NCBI GenBank assembly: GCA_002071415.1
Contig: MWFC01000014.1
Span: 1-45,289 of the forward strand
Direction of reading: 5' to 3'
From: Bacteroidetes bacterium ADurb.Bin012
GTDB taxonomy: Bacteria > Bacteroidota > Bacteroidia > Bacteroidales > TTA-H9
Length of the DNA stretch: 45,289 nucleotides
Shown here: positions 43,887 through 45,289 of the stretch, piece after piece
Numbering within the stretch: the stretch's first letter is position 1
How the letters are laid out: every line of letters starts with the position of its first letter
Notes under the pieces: model-generated
What the model was told of the DNA's origin: nothing
Databases searched by the model: none
The model's input: only the letters and a program-made list of their open reading frames with translations
Program-made: the position numbers and the translations under genes

Positions 43887-44555
43887 CTAAACATAATAAC
43901 CGTCTTGGTTTCGATAATTCAGATAATAGACGTGTTCACATCCATCGAAGCAGAGAATAGCAATGTTGCATTTCTCTATAACGCGCATGAATGAATTATC
44001 CGGATTGGAAGTAAATGAAACGAACAAATGAACGAATTCGTCAACCGACAGCCAAGCCCATCCACTTCCAAACCGATCGAGGGCAGCCTTTGAAAATTCT
44101 GCCTTGAAGGTCTCAAAATCTTGAAAATCTTCCTGAATGGCTTTTTGCAACATTTCAGATGGCAAACCCCCTCCTTGGGGCTTCATTATCTCCCAGTATA
44201 AATAATGATTATAAAAACCTCCTCCATTATTTCGCAATGCTAAGGGGTATTTATCCACTTCGGTAAAAATTTTTAACAAAGGAACCGATTCAAAGGCTTG
44301 GCCTTTAGCGGCTTTGTTCATATTGGCGGTATAAGTAGCATGATGCTTTGAATAATGAATTTCCATGGTTCGAGCGTCTATGTAAGGCTCTAATGCATTG
44401 TAAGAATAAGGCAGGGGTTGTTGAACACTCATGGCTGTGAGTTGAGCGTCACCCAATTTTTTAACCACAGCAGGCCAATCGATGGCCGAAACATTCACTT
44501 CCATGGCTCCCAAGAAAAAGAGCAGGGTAAAAATAACTTTATTGGAATTTTTCAT
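43887..44555 (-). CDS. Exported Fe/Mn superoxide dismutase with truncated C-terminus
   Basis: A 222-residue protein with a signal peptide (MKNSNKVIFTLLFFLG..., cleaved near 24), so it acts outside the cytosol. Metal ligands are His67 (EIHYSKHH), His117 (GFYNHYLYW), Asp204 and His208. The conserved block normally read as LDVWEHAYYL is FDGCEHVYYL here, so the Trp beside the ligands is Cys. The protein ends at NYRNQDGYYV, where relatives go on about 20-25 residues (the last helix). It may be a degraded gene or a divergent SOD. The frame can be extended to a TTG at 44573, but ATG 44555 fits a normal signal peptide. The SOD fold is well supported; activity is doubtful. Confidence 0.82.
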   Translation of the reverse strand: MKNSNKVIFTLLFFLGAMEVNVSAIDWPAVVKKLGDAQLTAMSVQQPLPYSYNALEPYIDARTMEIHYSKHHATYTANMNKAAKGQAFESVPLLKIFTEVDKYPLALRNNGGGFYNHYLYWEIMKPQGGGLPSEMLQKAIQEDFQDFETFKAEFSKAALDRFGSGWAWLSVDEFVHLFVSFTSNPDNSFMRVIEKCNIAILCFDGCEHVYYLNYRNQDGYYV

Positions 44556-45005
44556 GGTAATACTTTTTAGCAATGTAAAACTTCACTTATAACAACTGTA
44601 CAACATATTTGTTCGAAAAAGAAATTAAAACCAAGTAAGTGGATAATCGTTGAGATCACATTAATACTGAAATACACAAAGGTTATGTAATTATTTATGG
44701 CCTTACAAAAAGCAGTTACATTATTTAACCATTAACTATTTAAAATTCATTAACTTAAAATATTGAAACATCCATTGGTTGATGAAACATCATAAGAGAT
44801 ATATCTTGCAACAAATGTATCTTTGACCAGACAAGAAAAACAATCCAATTGACTAAAGTTAATCCGAAATATAAACCTATAACCGTCTTTTATCATGGAT
44901 TAAATTATGGTACATCTTCGAAAGCTATAAAACAGTTTAAATAACAAAGAAGACTATCTTAAATAATAATTTTTTATAAAAGATACATCCATAGAAAAAA
45001 CTTTT
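44556..45005. other. Intergenic, AT-rich
   Basis: No gene is supported. An exact -7 box TATCTTTG lies at 44818-44825 on the plus strand, but no -33 element or nearby gene accompanies it. Confidence 0.35.
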
Positions 45006-45013
45006 TATATTTG
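45006..45013 (+). promoter_or_regulatory. Possible -7 box for the partial secreted-protein gene
   Basis: TATATTTG is an exact TAnnTTTG match about 100 bases before the ATG at 45116. No -33 TTG is clear. Confidence 0.38.
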
Positions 45014-45115
45014 ACGCATAATTTTCCCAGAGTCTCGAATCATTATAAAAACTTTAGAAAAAATGTTTGTTGAAATACTATAACTTTTGTCTTATTTTTT
45101 CAAAGAACCAAAACC

Positions 45116-45289
45116 ATGAGAACCAATGGAAGAGAGTTTATAAATAAAAAATTTTCAAGAAGCACAATTGCAGCAATTTATTTAGCAATCAGTCTTTTAC
45201 CTATAGGACTTAAAGCACAATGTCCACCTGTTATAACGCCTCAGCCAGCACCAGGGGTTATCATCAACGGCAACATTGTCAGGTTATGT
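45116..45289 (+). CDS. Start of a secreted protein, cut by the window end
   Basis: The first 58 codons of a plus-strand gene remain open to the window edge. The N-terminus is basic (MRTNGREFINKKFSRS), followed by a hydrophobic segment (IAAIYLAISLLPIGL) and a probable cleavage site after LKAQ. The start of the mature part reads CPPVITPQPAPGV, Cys- and Pro-rich. This pattern is common in large surface or cell-wall-associated proteins of Bacteroidota. Too little remains to assign a family. Confidence 0.6.
   Translation, partial: MRTNGREFINKKFSRSTIAAIYLAISLLPIGLKAQCPPVITPQPAPGVIINGNIVRLC

Noticed and set aside
44818..44825. Promoter TATCTTTG
   Set aside because: Exact -7 match, but there is no -33 element and the next start codon is about 290 bases away; AT-rich DNA yields chance matches.
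1..45289. tRNA, rRNA, CRISPR, phage or toxin-antitoxin genes
   Set aside because: Read for on both strands; none had supporting sequence.

Overview
The window is a stretch of chromosome from a member of the Bacteroidota, probably an anaerobic fermentative Bacteroidales-type organism. The DNA is AT-rich. Most transcription units whose upstream region I read carry the Bacteroidota -7 box TAnnTTTG rather than a sigma70 -10 box, and Shine-Dalgarno sequences are mostly weak or absent. Families typical of the phylum are present (DUF4831, DUF3127, a GT3-type glycogen synthase with a GH57/GH133 glycogen cluster). KdsA, LolA and an outer-membrane beta-barrel show a Gram-negative envelope. An NADH-linked [FeFe]-hydrogenase points to anaerobic fermentation, and a superoxide dismutase gene (apparently damaged at its 3' end) to some oxygen exposure. 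No rRNA, tRNA, CRISPR array or phage was seen.

Layout. 1-9650, minus strand: a four-gene glycogen/alpha-glucan operon (GH133 debranching enzyme, GT4 glycosyltransferase, GH57 amylase, and a 1412-residue protein joining a eukaryote-type GT3 glycogen synthase to a GT35 alpha-glucan phosphorylase). 9856-13073, plus: secreted S9 peptidase and a hotdog thioesterase. 13798-16743, plus: large FAD/Fe-S 2-hydroxyacid dehydrogenase. 17043-24605: IMPACT/YigZ protein, a tiny helical lipoprotein with its own promoter and terminator, uvrB, slyD, sucC, a small OMP, a LolD-type ATPase and a secreted discoidin-like protein coupled to an MFS transporter (to 25774). 25931-26243: remnant of an insertion sequence with a 49-bp tandem duplication of its end, next to a DUF5714 protein. 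27468-32071, minus: guaD, DUF3127, class IV aminotransferase, PPK2 and a secreted GH13 amylase. 32504-37801, plus: ftsK-lolA-rarA-kdsA. 37792-38940, minus: DUF4831. 39528-43503, minus: hydC-hydB-hydA and a single-domain response regulator. 43887-44555, minus: truncated exported SOD. 45116-end: start of a secreted protein cut by the window edge.

How they work together. The glycogen operon contains chain elongation, phosphorolysis, debranching and GH57 processing in one unit, and the GH13 amylase with an export signal could supply external alpha-glucan. Sugar fermentation makes NADH, and the hydrogenase operon can dispose of it as H2. A perfect 30-bp palindrome containing a Rex-like operator lies across the inferred hydrogenase transcription start, so the sequence suggests NADH/NAD+-controlled hydrogenase expression. 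The ftsK-lolA-rarA order is the same as in Escherichia coli, which is notable across phyla.

All functions are read from sequence motifs by eye. Promoter, operator and IS calls are inferences, and no database search was possible.
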